Assembly: GCA_039809305.1 (NCBI GenBank)
Contig: JBDHUT010000004.1
Span: 1 to 19,849 of the forward strand
DNA length: 19,849 nt
Source: JALHNF01 sp039809305
GTDB lineage: Bacteria; Patescibacteriota; Minisyncoccia; Phycocordibacterales; UBA5272
Direction of reading: 5' to 3'
How positions within the stretch are numbered: position 1 is the stretch's first letter; each line of letters begins with the position of its first letter. The position numbers and the translations under genes are program-made. The notes below the pieces were generated by a model. The model was not told the origin of the DNA. It did not search any database and saw nothing but the letters and a program-made list of their open reading frames with translations. Below, one piece after another: positions 19,653 through 19,849 of the stretch.

Positions 19653-19849
19653 ATGACCATTTATGTGCCAAAAAAAATTGTACCTCTCACCCCAACAATT
19701 CAAAGGCCTCTGTTCTTTCTGGCTGGGCCCATTCGGGGTGGTGGTGATTGGCAAGCGCAGATGGCTGAATGCATCATGGTCAAGGACCCATACGCATATA
19801 TTGCATGTCCATCACGGTGGGACCATGCACATCGATTAGCGCAGCATTT
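19653..19849 (+). CDS. Nucleoside 2-deoxyribosyltransferase-like protein (3' end beyond window)
   Basis: The first 65 codons are visible. FFLAGPIRGGGDWQAQMAE matches the N-terminal strand and loop of the nucleoside 2-deoxyribosyltransferase (PtsY/DUF4406-like) family, which has a Rossmann-like fold and moves deoxyribose between bases or cleaves nucleoside monophosphates. The following YIACPSRWDH fits the 'P...W/R' strand end. Catalytic residues further on are outside the window. GAGGAG lies six bases before the ATG at 19653, in the same GGAGTGTGAAATG context as other cassette genes. A weak promoter (TTGTTT, 16 bp, TAGTAA) may lie at 19595-19622. Confidence 0.6.
   Translation, partial: MTIYVPKKIVPLTPTIQRPLFFLAGPIRGGGDWQAQMAECIMVKDPYAYIACPSRWDHAHRLAQH

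Noticed and set aside
11589..19849. Classical integron with attC sites
   Set aside because: No GTTRRRY/RYYYAAC core pair and no integrase gene were found, and one gene is inverted. The resemblance is structural only, so the array is reported as cassette-like, not as an integron.
1..19849. Recoded stop codons (UGA as Gly) as in some CPR groups
   Set aside because: TGA ends recognisable full-length genes such as sufB and the M23 gene, so the standard code fits.

Overview
The window looks like a chromosomal segment of a Candidate Phyla Radiation bacterium, most likely Parcubacteria/Paceibacteria. This is inferred from gene style rather than a marker gene. Proteins are compact, including a very short SufD and a 442-residue SufB. 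Native genes are AT-rich and mostly lack Shine-Dalgarno (SD) sequences. The tRNA carries no encoded CCA. There is also a typical mix of RNase J, a membrane-anchored DsbA-like protein, a SIMPL protein and small membrane proteins. The standard genetic code fits: TGA is used as a stop, for example in sufB.

Positions 1-2700 (minus strand) hold an operon reading secG, then a membrane-anchored family-5 solute-binding protein, then RNase J, which runs off the left edge. The secG promoter sits back to back with a promoter for a lone, GC-richer gene (2767-3201) that has its own strong terminator. Positions 3275-9513 (plus strand) hold a Bcp-type peroxiredoxin, a small holin-like membrane protein, a complete SUF iron-sulfur assembly set in the order sufB-sufD-sufS-sufU-sufC-sufT, and a PAS-like/GGDEF protein. 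A two-sided terminator separates these from a minus-strand DsbA-like thioredoxin-fold protein whose two halves are in swapped order. A SIMPL protein, an AtpI-like membrane protein and tRNA-Asn(GTT) follow.

From tRNA-Asn (11536) to the right edge the character changes to a patchwork of small accessory genes: three unknown proteins, an 83-residue zinc-ribbon protein, a MOSC protein, a zinc metalloprotease, a broken lipoprotein-like gene, a secreted DNRLRE-M23 peptidase on the opposite strand, a DedA-like membrane protein, another unknown, and the start of a nucleoside deoxyribosyltransferase-like gene. Five copies of an 80-86 bp element (A-E) punctuate this stretch every 1.4-2.3 kb. Each begins with TCGA at its left end, has CGGAGC or a variant 14-19 bp in, then a hairpin; four of the five then end in a GAAC right arm 58-61 bp further on. 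The first copy is the 3' end of the tRNA gene plus its terminator. The hairpin of one copy has a different sequence but keeps its pairing. I read this as a tRNA-anchored array of gene cassettes. No recombinase lies in the window.

Two gene-expression styles coexist. AT-rich genes tend to have a -10 box 6-9 nt before the start codon and no SD, as expected for leaderless mRNAs. The GC-richer cassette genes have TTGACA promoters, leaders of about 30 nt, clear GGAGG-type SDs and strong terminators. Three of them share a promoter with an exactly conserved 17-bp spacer, placed before unrelated proteins.
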